In this document: positions 49,823-58,404 of the stretch, piece after piece
Layout of the letters: each line of letters opens with the position of its first letter
Numbering within the stretch: position 1 is the first letter of the stretch
Assembly: GCF_014207095.1 (NCBI RefSeq)
Contig: NZ_JACHBG010000008.1
Span: 124,001 to 188,000 of the forward strand
Length of the DNA: 64,000 nt
Origin: Martinezella lusitana
GTDB taxonomy: Bacteria; Pseudomonadota; Alphaproteobacteria; Rhizobiales; Rhizobiaceae
Direction: 5' to 3'
The notes under the pieces: model-generated
Told to the model about the DNA's origin: nothing
Seen by the model: the letters and a program-made list of their open reading frames with translations, nothing else
Database searches by the model: none
Made by a program: the position numbers and the translations under genes

Positions 49823-50476
49823 ATGGCGGATCTGCCTGGCAGCGATAGCGCGGTGAGGGAAGGCCGGCGCGAACGGAAGCGCCGCCAGACCCGCGAGCGC
49901 ATCGAAACCACGGCATTGAAACTCTTCCTCGCACGCGGCTTTGACGGCACCACCATCGAAGATATCACCGAGGCCGCTGACGTCTCCAAGCGCAGCTTCT
50001 TCGACTATTTCCCGAGCAAGGAAGATGTCGTCGCCGCCTGGCAGGATGGCTTTTCGGACGCATTGATCGCAGCCGTCGCTGCCCAACCGGCAGAGGCGTC
50101 GCTCGCTGAAGTCATCGAGGCGGCCATCAATGCGGCTCTGCACGCCGCCATTTCCGATCCGCAGCACCTTGCCATTGCGGTCTTGATCCACAACACGCCG
50201 GCGCTTCGTGCGCGCGATCAGCTGAAATATTCAAAGCTTGAGAGAAAGCTCGTGGATGCTCTGCAAGCCCGCAGTCGCGGTGGTGACGAGGAGCGGTTTC
50301 GGTTGAGCGTGCTTGCCGCTGCCGTCGTCAGCATGCTTCGCATCGGCGGCGAGCGTTGGAATGGCGGGCGGCAAGAGATTTCGCTGGAGCGGTTCGCGCC
50401 TGAGATGTTTCGCGAACTTTGGACCACGCTTGCCGATCTTGGCGTACTGGCACGGCAGCATCTGCCCGCCGATTGA
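49823..50476 (+). CDS. TetR-family transcriptional regulator
   Basis: 217 residues; N-terminal HTH (about 25-70; RETRERIETTAL... TIEDITEAADVSKRSFFDYFPSKEDVV) and a ligand domain without recognisable specificity. It is co-transcribed with the PmtA-like gene and lies 232 bases before an aldo/keto reductase gene on the same strand; either may be its target. Confidence 0.92.
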   Translation: MADLPGSDSAVREGRRERKRRQTRERIETTALKLFLARGFDGTTIEDITEAADVSKRSFFDYFPSKEDVVAAWQDGFSDALIAAVAAQPAEASLAEVIEAAINAALHAAISDPQHLAIAVLIHNTPALRARDQLKYSKLERKLVDALQARSRGGDEERFRLSVLAAAVVSMLRIGGERWNGGRQEISLERFAPEMFRELWTTLADLGVLARQHLPAD

Positions 50477-50708
50477 TCCCCGGAAAAGCCTCTGATCGAC
50501 CGCTCGTTGCGGCTGCATCGATGGAGGCATGCCGAAAAGATCAGGTCATCAAGCGGCCGTGCATTGCATATGCCGGATAGCAGACCCATCTAGTCTGTGG
50601 TCGCGACCTCAATCCCCCCTTCGCGAACAGCTCGATTTTCTCGACAAATCCCGGCCGCTTCGACGCCGGGAACTCCATCTATATTCAGATCAGTAAAGGG
50701 ACAGAACC

Positions 50709-51590
50709 ATGTCAGATTTCGACGCAGCCAAGTCCGGTCAATTCAAGATCGGCGGCGACCTTCCCGTCCATCGTCTCGGCTTCGGCGCCATGCGCATCAC
50801 CGGTGCCGGCATATGGGGGGAGCCGGACGATCATGACGAAGCCGTCCGAACCCTGAAGCGCCTGCCGCAGCTCGGCATCAACTTCATCGACACGGCCGAT
50901 TCCTATGGTCCGGACGTTTCCGAGCGCCTGATCAAGGAAGCGCTTCACCCCTATGGCAAGGATCTCGTCGTCGCCACCAAAGGTGGCCTGACGCGAACCG
51001 GTCCGAATGTCTGGGTGCCGTTGGGTCGTCCTGAATATCTTATCCAGCAGGCGCATAAGAGCTTGCGCAATCTCGGTGTCGACCGGATCGACCTCTGGCA
51101 GCTTCATCGTATCGATTCCAAGGTGCCTGCCGCCGAGCAGTTCGATGCCGTGAAGTCACTGCTCGACGATGGCATCATCCGCCATGCGGGCTTGAGCGAA
51201 GTCTCCGTCGCCGAGATTGAGGCCGCTTCCAAGCACTTCAAGGTGGTCACCGTGCAGAACCGCTACAATCTGGTCGATCGCACCAGTGAAGATGTGCTCG
51301 ACTACTGCGAAAAGCACGGCATCGGCTTCATTCCGTGGTTCCCGCTTGCTGCGGGCGATCTCGCCAAGGAAGGTTCGCTTCTCGACACCATTGCCAAGAG
51401 ACATGGCGCCGCACCGAGCCAGATCGCACTTGCCTGGGTGCTGAAGCGCAGCCCGGTCATGCTCCCGATCCCCGGAACGGGCAAAGTCAAGCATCTCGAA
51501 GAAAACACGGCAGCCGTCAACATCGTGCTTTCGGATGAGGAGTTCGCGGCGTTGGATGCCGAAGGAAAGAAAGCCTTCAAGGCGGCGTAG
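50709..51590 (+). CDS. Aldo/keto reductase
   Basis: 293-residue NADPH-dependent TIM-barrel reductase with the catalytic tetrad Asp and Tyr in DTADSYG, Lys in VATKGG and His in WQLHRID. Cofactor-end motif PVMLPIPGTGKVKHLEEN is typical. The substrate is unknown; relatives reduce aldehydes such as methylglyoxal or quinones. Possibly controlled by the preceding TetR regulator. Confidence 0.92.
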   Translation: MSDFDAAKSGQFKIGGDLPVHRLGFGAMRITGAGIWGEPDDHDEAVRTLKRLPQLGINFIDTADSYGPDVSERLIKEALHPYGKDLVVATKGGLTRTGPNVWVPLGRPEYLIQQAHKSLRNLGVDRIDLWQLHRIDSKVPAAEQFDAVKSLLDDGIIRHAGLSEVSVAEIEAASKHFKVVTVQNRYNLVDRTSEDVLDYCEKHGIGFIPWFPLAAGDLAKEGSLLDTIAKRHGAAPSQIALAWVLKRSPVMLPIPGTGKVKHLEENTAAVNIVLSDEEFAALDAEGKKAFKAA

Positions 51591-51807
51591 AGCGCGTCGC
51601 TCCGGCAGACGGAGCTAAAGCAACAAACTGGAGGATGTGAATCTCCGATCTTCAGTCCGTAGCGGCTTTAAAATAGGCGACGGCAAGCCCGGCTTGCCGT
51701 TGCTATGCGGAATTTTCCGTATAGGTGGGTAAAAGCAATGCGTTGGGCGCAATGCTGCATTGCGAAAGATAGTCTGTTCACGACTCTCCGGGCGTTATAT
51801 TTACCCC

Positions 51808-51930
51808 TTCGAAGGCAGCGCATCTCCTCCTCCCAGCGCGCCTTCATTGATTGGCAACACTCCTCCTCCCAGTTGCCAATCCGGATCAAAGAGCCTGACG
51901 CATCCTCCTCCCGCGTCGGGCTCTTTTTTT
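51808..51930 (+). ncRNA. Small RNA with three CUCCUCC(C) loops (cuckoo/CcsR-like)
   Basis: Three successive stem-loops. SL1: GAAGGC-A-GCGC (51811-51821) pairs with GCGC-GCCTTC (51836-51845), loop ATCTCCTCCTCCCA. SL2: TTGGCAAC (51851-51858) with GTTGCCAA (51872-51879), loop ACTCCTCCTCCCA. SL3: AGAGCCTGACGC (51890-51901) with GCGTCGGGCTCT (51913-51924), loop ATCCTCCTCCC, then seven T, a terminator. Each loop exposes an anti-Shine-Dalgarno sequence. TTATAT at 51795-51800 would set the start near 51808. I recall the repeated CUCCUCCC-loop architecture as the alphaproteobacterial cuckoo/CcsR RNAs. The rest of 51591-52110 shows no gene. Confidence 0.85.
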
Positions 51931-52110
51931 ATCCAGCACCTCCCACTTTCTTCCTGTATCGCATGCTTTCCGTTCGGCCGTGGCGTTGCGCCTTTGCAAT
52001 GCTGGTGCGAATTAGCATTGTTTCATCTGGCCCGGGATCGGTCTCTTTGCTTGCGCCACGGACGCTGATGCGTAGAGTGGCGCGGTAGTAAGGCGTTAAA
52101 GAAAGGTTGC

Positions 52111-53415
52111 ATGATGCAGCGTATGGCGAGTTCGGGCCGACGGAGAAGAGCCTTTTTCCGAGCTGTCGCCATTGCCGTGACGCTGTCGCTGGCGGCCTGC
52201 GGCCGTCCCGTCGGGGTCATGCGGCCAGTCAGTGAAAACGTGCCCGGAACCTCGAAGGTCGATCTGCTGGTCGCTACAACACGCTTGCCGGACAAGGATC
52301 CGGCGATCCTGTTTTCGGGCGAACGCGGTCAGGGGCTGAAGATCGACGCCGTCAGCATCTCTATTCCGCCGGAAGCCAACCGTAAGGTCGGCCAGGTGCA
52401 ATGGCCGAGCCGCTTGCCCGGCAACCCCTTGAAGAACTTTGTCACCCTTGCGGTCAAGCCGCTCGCGACCGAAGCGGACGGCCGCGGCTGGCTGCATGCG
52501 GAATTGCCGAAGAACAAGCGCGTGCTGATCTTCGTACATGGCTTCAACAATCGGTATGAGGATGCTGTCTACCGCTTTGCGCAGATCGTGCACGATTCCC
52601 ACGCCGAGGTCGCACCAATCGTCTTCACATGGCCGTCGCGGGCGAGCATCTTCGACTACGCCTATGACAAGGAAAGTACGAACTATTCCCGTGACTCGCT
52701 CGAAGAGCTGCTCCGCCGGGTCGCCGCCGATCCCGCTGTCGGCGATATCACGGTCATGGCCCACTCGATGGGGAGTTGGCTCGCCGTCGAATCTATCCGC
52801 CAGATGGCGATCCGCAACGGCAGCGTTACGCCGAAGATCAAGAACGTTATCCTGGCTTCGCCCGATCTCGATGTCGACGTCTTCGGGCGGCAGTTCGCAG
52901 CGCTCGGTAAGGACAAGCCGCATTTCACCCTGTTCGTCTCGCGTGACGACCGGGCCCTTTCCCTGTCGCGTCGCATCTCCGGCAATGTCGACCGTCTCGG
53001 CCAGATCGATCCGGCGGCCGAGCCCTATCGCAGCGAGTTGGAGAAGCAGGGCATCACGGTGCTCGATCTCACCAAGCTCAAGACAGGCGATGGTCTGAAC
53101 CACGGCAAGTTTGCCGAGAGCCCGGAAGTGGTGAAGCTCATCGGTGCCCGGCTGATTGCCGGCCAGACGATCACCGATTCCGATGTCGGCATCGGCGATG
53201 CCGTCGGTGCGGTTGCGCTTGGCGCCGCGCAGACCGTCGGCAGCGTTGCCGGCGCGGCCGTCAGCGCCCCGATCGCTATCTTCGATCCTCGCACGCGTGA
53301 GAATTACGGAGAGCAGTGGCGCCGTGTCGGTGCCTCGGCGGGCAATACGGTCGGCTCTCTCGGCGATAGCGTCGAAGCGACGGGCAACAATGTCGGCGAG
53401 ACATTGCGGCAATAG
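52111..53415 (+). CDS. Lipoprotein alpha/beta hydrolase (DUF900/esterase-like)
   Basis: 434 residues. A basic N-terminus and helix end in the lipobox LSLAACGRP, so it is probably a lipoprotein. The alpha/beta hydrolase domain (about 130-330) has the oxyanion block LIFVHGFNNRYEDAVYRFAQ and the nucleophile Ser219 in AHSMGSW. The last ~90 residues are Gly/Ala/Val-rich (GAVALGAAQTVGSVAGAAVSAP), possibly membrane-associated. Substrate unknown; likely a periplasmic esterase or lipase. The start could be the second Met. Confidence 0.82.
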   Translation: MMQRMASSGRRRRAFFRAVAIAVTLSLAACGRPVGVMRPVSENVPGTSKVDLLVATTRLPDKDPAILFSGERGQGLKIDAVSISIPPEANRKVGQVQWPSRLPGNPLKNFVTLAVKPLATEADGRGWLHAELPKNKRVLIFVHGFNNRYEDAVYRFAQIVHDSHAEVAPIVFTWPSRASIFDYAYDKESTNYSRDSLEELLRRVAADPAVGDITVMAHSMGSWLAVESIRQMAIRNGSVTPKIKNVILASPDLDVDVFGRQFAALGKDKPHFTLFVSRDDRALSLSRRISGNVDRLGQIDPAAEPYRSELEKQGITVLDLTKLKTGDGLNHGKFAESPEVVKLIGARLIAGQTITDSDVGIGDAVGAVALGAAQTVGSVAGAAVSAPIAIFDPRTRENYGEQWRRVGASAGNTVGSLGDSVEATGNNVGETLRQ

Positions 53416-53514
53416 AGTTCCGATCGCGCATCGGATTCGTTCTCCAAAAGCCGATAGCCAGTTCGCTCAAACTGATATATCACAGAGTCGCGCCATATCG
53501 GACATGGCGACACT

Positions 53515-53937
53515 TTGCGGGCGGGCTTCGGCATGGGCGAAAACAAGCGTACGGTTCTGATCGTCGGCAGCAATACCGCATCGGGCCGGCATCGCGTTGC
53601 CGCCGCGAGGAGTCGAGTATGTTGTGCAAAAATGCGGATCGGTCTTGCGACGTCCACGTGCGCAAAATCGAAGACCCGACGGGAGTTTGCATTGCCCGAT
53701 CTGAATGAAAGCAAAAGAAAACCCCGCCTATCAAAAGGCGAGAAGATAAAGCGGCTTGTATATTTCTGCTTATTCTTTGCGGCGTGCTTCACTCTCGCTG
53801 CCTTCTTCGACACGCCGTGGATAACCAATGTTCTAGGCTGTTTGGTAGTTGGCGTCGGCGCTGGTGAGATTAACGGGATAAGTGTCCTGACGCTGCTTTC
53901 GCGCAATCGCGATGAAAACGATGAGAATGAACATTAG
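53515..53937 (+). CDS. Hypothetical protein with two possible membrane helices
   Basis: 140 codons at most. The first ~60 residues look non-coding (Arg/Ala/Ser mixture with no fold), while the last ~80 (LPDLNESKRKPRLSKGEKIKRL, then YFCLFFAACFTLAAF and TNVLGCLVVGVGAG, then an acidic end RNRDENDENEH) look like a small two-helix membrane protein. The real start may be a TTG near 53694 or ATG 53632. No family recognised. Confidence 0.35.
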   Translation: MRAGFGMGENKRTVLIVGSNTASGRHRVAAARSRVCCAKMRIGLATSTCAKSKTRREFALPDLNESKRKPRLSKGEKIKRLVYFCLFFAACFTLAAFFDTPWITNVLGCLVVGVGAGEINGISVLTLLSRNRDENDENEH

Positions 53938-54048
53938 AATGAGAAGCAAGTCTCAGAGATAGCGACGCGCTTCAGACCCGCAACACAAGGCATTTGTCTT
54001 GCTGGTCGATGGCAACATTACGCGACAGGTTTGATTGGAGTAGATGAG

Positions 54049-55086
54049 ATGAGATGGAAGCGCACGATCCAGTTGCTGGATGTCCATTGCGAAGGCGAAA
54101 TCGGTAAGGTTGCCATCGGCGGCGTGCCGAAGATCCCCGGCAACACCATCGCCGAGCAGCTGCATTGGCTGAACACCGACCCGAAGGGTCAGGAACTGCG
54201 TCGCTTCCTCGTGCTGGAGCCACGCGGCGCGCCGATTGGCTCCGTCAACCTGCTGCTGCCGGCCAAGCATCCCGACGCCGATGCCGGTTTCATCATCCTG
54301 CAGCCCGACCAGGCGCATGCAAGCTCCGGCTCGAATTCCATCTGCGTGACTACGGCACTGCTCGAATCCGGTATCGTCGAGATGAAGGAGCCGGAAACGG
54401 TCGTCACGCTCGATACGGCAGCTGGCCTCGTTCGTGCCACGGCGACGTGCCGCGACGGCCGTTGCGAGAAGGTGCGGTTGACCATGGTGCCGTCCTTCGT
54501 TCATGAGCTCGATGTCGAGCTCGACACGCCGCAATGGGGCAGGATCAAGCTCGACCTTTGCTATGGCGGCATCTTCTATGGTCTGGTCGATGTCGGCCAG
54601 ATTGGCCTGAAGATCGAAAAGGCCAATGCGGCTGCCCTCGTTCAGGCGGGCATGGTCATCAAGGATGCGATCAACCGGGCGATGACGGTGGTTCATCCGG
54701 AAATTCCGGCGATCTCGGGCGTTGCCTATGTGATGTTCCGCGACATCGATCCCGATGGCGCCATCCGCACCTGCACGACCATGTGGCCCGGCCGTGCAGA
54801 CCGCTCACCCTGCGGCACCGGCAATTCCGCCAATCTGGCGACACTGCATGCCCGCGGCAAGGCCAAGGTCGGCGATGTCTTCAAGTCCCGCTCGATCATC
54901 GATTCCGAATTCGAGGTCGGCCTGCAGGCGGAGACCGAAGTTGCCGGCAAGGCGGCCATCATCCCAACGATCACCGGCCGCGGCTTCACCTTCGGTCTCA
55001 GTCAGGTGGCGCTTGATCCTTTCGACCCGATGGCGGAAGGCTTTGCCATGACGGATGTCTGGGGGCCTTCGGCAGGCGATATTTGA
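54049..55086 (+). CDS. Proline racemase family enzyme (Ser/Cys type)
   Basis: 345 residues of the proline racemase / 4-hydroxyproline epimerase / trans-3-hydroxyproline dehydratase superfamily. The second catalytic residue is Cys255 in DRSPCGTGNSANLA; the first position is Ser93 (HASSGSNSI) where proline racemase has Cys. This Ser/Cys pair argues against a classic Cys/Cys racemase; epimerase or dehydratase activity on hydroxyproline is the usual alternative. ATG 54049 (MRWKRTIQLLDVH) is the start. No hydroxyproline catabolic genes are adjacent. Confidence 0.85.
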   Translation: MRWKRTIQLLDVHCEGEIGKVAIGGVPKIPGNTIAEQLHWLNTDPKGQELRRFLVLEPRGAPIGSVNLLLPAKHPDADAGFIILQPDQAHASSGSNSICVTTALLESGIVEMKEPETVVTLDTAAGLVRATATCRDGRCEKVRLTMVPSFVHELDVELDTPQWGRIKLDLCYGGIFYGLVDVGQIGLKIEKANAAALVQAGMVIKDAINRAMTVVHPEIPAISGVAYVMFRDIDPDGAIRTCTTMWPGRADRSPCGTGNSANLATLHARGKAKVGDVFKSRSIIDSEFEVGLQAETEVAGKAAIIPTITGRGFTFGLSQVALDPFDPMAEGFAMTDVWGPSAGDI

Positions 55087-55125
55087 GGGGATAGGGCCAT
55101 TGGCTCCTATCGTCTGGGGAGTTCT

Positions 55126-55278
55126 GCCCCTCACCCTAACCCTCTCCCCGCACGCGGGGAGAGGGGACTAACTCCGCATTCTCGCCTAAGCAATAGGCTG
55201 GAAAGAAGGCCGCAGGTGCGCCCATCCCCTTCGCCCCGCAAGCGGGGAGAAGGTGGCCGAAGGCCGGATGAGGGGCTT
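55126..55278. repeat. Intergenic palindromic repeat (CCCCTCACCCTAACCC type)
   Basis: Begins CCCCTCACCCTAACC and ends GGATGAGGGGC. It contains CCTCTCCCCG-CACG-CGGGGAGAGG (55141-55164) and CTTCGCCCCGC-AA-GCGGGGAGAAG (about 55229-55252), two strong hairpins. I recall the same unit scattered in many Rhizobiales genomes. It lies between two converging genes and may act as their terminator. Confidence 0.75.
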
Positions 55279-55294
55279 TTCGGTGCGGTCCCGT

Positions 55295-55729
55295 CTACAC
55301 CTCCGGATAAATCACGCCCTTGCGCAGAATGATGTTGCCATAGAGCCGCGGCTCGCTGGTCTGGATCAGCGCATGCGCCTGCTTCACCCGCTCGTAGAAT
55401 TCCGCCGGTAGCAGCGGCACGACCCGGATGTCGGGCACATGTCGGGCGCAACACTCGATCATCTCTGCGTGAACGGGATCGACCGCGTCGCGGTCCTGGC
55501 GGACCGTCGCCCGGAAAATTGCCTGCGGCACGAAGTCGTCGATCGGCAGCACGCTGAGTACCGCATCGAGCACACGGATCACGCCATGGCCGTCGAGGCG
55601 GATGAGGCGACGTGCGTGTTCAAGACCGGGATAATTGCCGTCCACGAGGGCGATTTCGTCGCCATGGCCCATGGCGCGCAGGGTCGCCAGCAAATCCGGG
55701 CTCAATAGCGGGTCAATGCCCTTCAGCAT
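55295..55729 (-). CDS. RbsD/FucU family sugar mutarotase
   Basis: 144 residues of the D-ribose pyranase / L-fucose mutarotase family: MLKGIDPLLSPDLLATLRAMGHGDEIALVDGNYPG at the N-terminus (catalytic His in GHGD) and the C-terminal ETRLYGNI-like SEPRLYGNIILRKG. It speeds anomer interconversion of free sugars after uptake. The start overlaps the 3' end of the ROK gene by 17 bases, and the divergent frc operon imports fructose, ribose or mannose, so it probably conditions those sugars for kinases. Confidence 0.9.
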   Translation of the reverse strand: MLKGIDPLLSPDLLATLRAMGHGDEIALVDGNYPGLEHARRLIRLDGHGVIRVLDAVLSVLPIDDFVPQAIFRATVRQDRDAVDPVHAEMIECCARHVPDIRVVPLLPAEFYERVKQAHALIQTSEPRLYGNIILRKGVIYPEV

Positions 55730-56960
55730 GCTCTATCTCCTTGAAAAGAACGTTCTGGTCGATCAGGTAGCGCGCGAAGATCGGCAGACTGGCGCCGCCG
55801 ATGGCGCGGGCCTGTGGCCCCACAGCACCCTCGACAATTTCGGGCATGACGACACCCTGCAGATCGAGTTCGGCCGCCGCCTTGATGGTCGCCCGCACCA
55901 CGCGCTCGCGCACCCAGTCGGGGAAACCGCCATCGATGACGGCAGCGCTGAAATCGATGACCGAGGCGGCCGCGACAATCGCCTGAGCCAGGGCCTTTGC
56001 CGTGTCCTGGATCCAGATTTCCAACGGCTCGCCGAAATCGACCCAATTATCCGCCGAGTACCACAGGGGGCGCGGATCGAAGCCGTGATCCCTCAACAGA
56101 TTCTCCAGCACGAAGATCGAGGCAATCTCCAGAAGCTGGCGGTTCTCGCCGTTGCGGCCGCGCACGGGCAGGGGGCCGAGCGCCCCGGCCGTTCCCGTCC
56201 GACCGACAAAGATTGACGAATTGAGGACGATGCCGCCGCCGATAAACGAGCCGATGAAGAAATAAACGAAATCGGGGTAGTGCGAGCCGACGCCGAAGAC
56301 GAGTTCTGCGCCGCAGGCGCTGGTGGCGTCGTTCTGCAGGAAGACAGGATGGGCAACGCGCGCGGCGATTTCGGCCCGCAGGTCAAATCCGCGCCAGACA
56401 TCCATGGCTCCCGGCGGGGCGCCCACCTGCTCGGCCCAGTTCCATAGCTCGAACGGCGCTGCGACCCCCATGCCGGCGATCTTGCCGCGTTGCTCTTCGC
56501 TGAGCCTGCTCTCCAGCTCTTTGATGCCGGCAATGATGAAGGCGATGATGTCCTGCGGCAGCGGGTAGGGATAGGTCTGATGCAGCTGCATCCGGATGCC
56601 GCCGACGAAATCCATCAGCACCAGATCGGCGCTGCGCCGCCCGATCTTCACACCGAAAGAGAGAACGGCGTCGGGATTGAGCCGCATCGGAATGGATGGC
56701 TGGCCGACGCGTCCGCGCACCGGAGCATCGCGGGACAGCAGCCCATCCTTCTCCAGCGCCCGCATGATGACGGAGACCGTCTGCGCTGACAGCCCGCTGC
56801 GTCGAGCGATATCGGCCTTCGACAAGGCGCCGTGACGGCGCACGAGCGACAGCACGAGCCGCTCGTTATGGGCGCGCACGCCAAGCTGGTTCGCGCCCCC
56901 GCTGGGGTCGAGAATCGCTGGCGTTGTGGGTGTGTCCTCCGGGTCGTGCACGAGAGACAT
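55713..56960 (-). CDS. frcR: ROK-family transcriptional regulator of the frc operon
   Basis: 415 residues: an N-terminal winged HTH (about 25-85; LSLVRRHGALSKADIARRSGLSAQTVSVIMRAL) and a sugar-kinase-like ROK domain (GVAAPFELW, YFFIGSFIGGGIV). The Cys-rich ROK zinc motif is not evident. The start ATG 56960 has AAGGAG nine bases ahead. Its place divergent from frcB is that of Sinorhizobium frcR; sugar sensing by the ROK domain is inferred. Confidence 0.85.
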   Translation of the reverse strand: MSLVHDPEDTPTTPAILDPSGGANQLGVRAHNERLVLSLVRRHGALSKADIARRSGLSAQTVSVIMRALEKDGLLSRDAPVRGRVGQPSIPMRLNPDAVLSFGVKIGRRSADLVLMDFVGGIRMQLHQTYPYPLPQDIIAFIIAGIKELESRLSEEQRGKIAGMGVAAPFELWNWAEQVGAPPGAMDVWRGFDLRAEIAARVAHPVFLQNDATSACGAELVFGVGSHYPDFVYFFIGSFIGGGIVLNSSIFVGRTGTAGALGPLPVRGRNGENRQLLEIASIFVLENLLRDHGFDPRPLWYSADNWVDFGEPLEIWIQDTAKALAQAIVAAASVIDFSAAVIDGGFPDWVRERVVRATIKAAAELDLQGVVMPEIVEGAVGPQARAIGGASLPIFARYLIDQNVLFKEIEHAEGH

Positions 56961-57014
56961 GGGCCTGCTCCTTCCATCATGGCCATGCCTGATATTTTTC
57001 CAGAATGCCATATC

Positions 57015-57073
57015 GAATTAATAATTCAATCCGATTTATTTATTGACAGCCGGAAATCTTTAGGCTCAGATAT
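57015..57073 (+). promoter_or_regulatory. frc operator and promoter
   Basis: A perfect odd palindrome GAATTA-A-TAATTC (57015-57027) lies 16 bases before a consensus TTGACA -35 box (57043-57048). A -10 candidate CAGATA (57067-57072) follows after 18 bases. Located between the divergent ROK gene and frcB, it is the natural control site for both. Confidence 0.5.
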
Positions 57074-57206
57074 AGGGGTCGAGGATGCGAACATGGCCTT
57101 GGAGGAGGTCCAACGGAAACAATCTGACAGGCATTTCGCATCTCTACGCCGGGCTTCGGCCCGTGACTGCCGGGGGATCCGGCTTTTCAAACATCGGGAG
57201 GATTGA

Positions 57207-58232
57207 ATGAAGAAATCTGTTATTTCCGCAGCGATCGCCGCTCTGGCGCTCGGCGTTGCCTTCGCAGCCCCTGCCAAGGCCGCCGGCGTATCCGCCTGCC
57301 TCATCACCAAGACCGATACCAATCCCTTCTTCGTCAAGATGAAGGAAGGCGCGACCGCCAAGGCCAAGGAACTCGGCGTGACGCTGAAGTCCTATGCCGG
57401 CAAGATCGATGGCGACAGCGAAAGCCAGGTTGCGGCGATCGAGAGCTGCATTGCTGACGGTGCCAAGGGCATCCTGATCACTGCATCCGACACCAAGGGC
57501 ATCGTTCCCTCGGTCAAGAAGGCGCGCGACGCCGGCCTGCTGGTCATCGCGCTCGACACACCGCTGGAGCCGGCCAATGCGGCTGACGCGACCTTCGCAA
57601 CCGACAACCTGCTCGCCGGTAAGCTCGTCGGCCAGTGGGCCAAGGAAACGCTGGGCGACAAGGTCAAGGACGCCAAGGTCGGCTTCCTGGATCTGACGCC
57701 GTCACAGCCGTCCGTCGACGTTCTGCGCGACCAGGGCTTCATGATCGGCTTCGGCATCGACCCGAAGGATCCGAACAAGATCGGTGACGAAACCGATAAG
57801 CGCATCGTCGGCCATGACGTCACCAACGGCAATGAAGAAGGCGGCCGCAAGGCCATGGAAAACCTTCTGCAGAAGGACTCCGGCATCAACGTCATCCACA
57901 CGATCAACGAACCGGCAGCAAGCGGCGCCTATCAGGCTCTGAAGGCCGTCGGCCTCGAAAAGCAGGTGCTCATCGTCTCCATCGACGGTGGTTGCCCGGG
58001 TGTAAAGTCGGTCAAGGATGGCACCATCGGTGCAACCGCTCAGCAATATCCGCTGATGATGGCCGCTCTCGGCGTCGAGGCGATCAAGAAGTTCGCGGAC
58101 TCGGGTGAAAAGCCGAAGCCGACCGAAGGCAAGACGTTCTTCGACACCGGCGTCTCCCTGGTGACGGACAAGCCGGTTCCCGGCCTGAAGTCCATCGACA
58201 CCAAGGAAGGCCTCGCAAAGTGCTGGGGCTAA
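57207..58232 (+). CDS. frcB: Fructose-type sugar ABC transporter, periplasmic binding protein FrcB
   Basis: 341 residues: signal peptide (about 1-26, ending AKA) and a Peripla_BP_4 sugar-binding fold beginning VSACLITKTDTNPFFVKMKEG. From memory it matches Sinorhizobium FrcB along its whole length (DLTPSQPSVDVLRDQGFMIGF and others). The Frc system is a high-affinity fructose transporter that also takes ribose and mannose. The start has GGGAGG upstream. It is first in frcBCAK, and a hairpin follows that can protect its message. Confidence 0.95.
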   Translation: MKKSVISAAIAALALGVAFAAPAKAAGVSACLITKTDTNPFFVKMKEGATAKAKELGVTLKSYAGKIDGDSESQVAAIESCIADGAKGILITASDTKGIVPSVKKARDAGLLVIALDTPLEPANAADATFATDNLLAGKLVGQWAKETLGDKVKDAKVGFLDLTPSQPSVDVLRDQGFMIGFGIDPKDPNKIGDETDKRIVGHDVTNGNEEGGRKAMENLLQKDSGINVIHTINEPAASGAYQALKAVGLEKQVLIVSIDGGCPGVKSVKDGTIGATAQQYPLMMAALGVEAIKKFADSGEKPKPTEGKTFFDTGVSLVTDKPVPGLKSIDTKEGLAKCWG

Positions 58233-58263
58233 GCCCTTCACGCTTGTGATATAGTCCCTTGGG

Positions 58264-58294
58264 GAGCCGCGTCATGCGCCTGCTGGCGCGGCTC
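58264..58294 (+). promoter_or_regulatory. Intercistronic hairpin between frcB and frcC
   Basis: GAGCCGCG (58264-58271) and CGCGGCTC (58287-58294) form an 8-bp stem 32 bases after the frcB stop, without a T-run. Such stems after binding-protein genes usually stabilise the upstream mRNA and give excess binding protein. Confidence 0.55.
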
Positions 58295-58404
58295 TTCACA
58301 AAGGGAGCAGACAATCGCAACAGTCATGTCGGTCGGGTTCATATCCTGGCTGGCTCCAACAGCCGGCGGTTTCCGCGCGTCCGGCGCGGTGGCGGAGGAA
58401 CAAA

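Noticed and set aside
51822..51912. Repeated CTCCTCC units as a short CRISPR or tandem repeat
   Set aside because: The units are 38-42 bases apart but each sits in a hairpin loop with a different stem, and the last has a T-run; that is an sRNA, not a repeat-spacer array.
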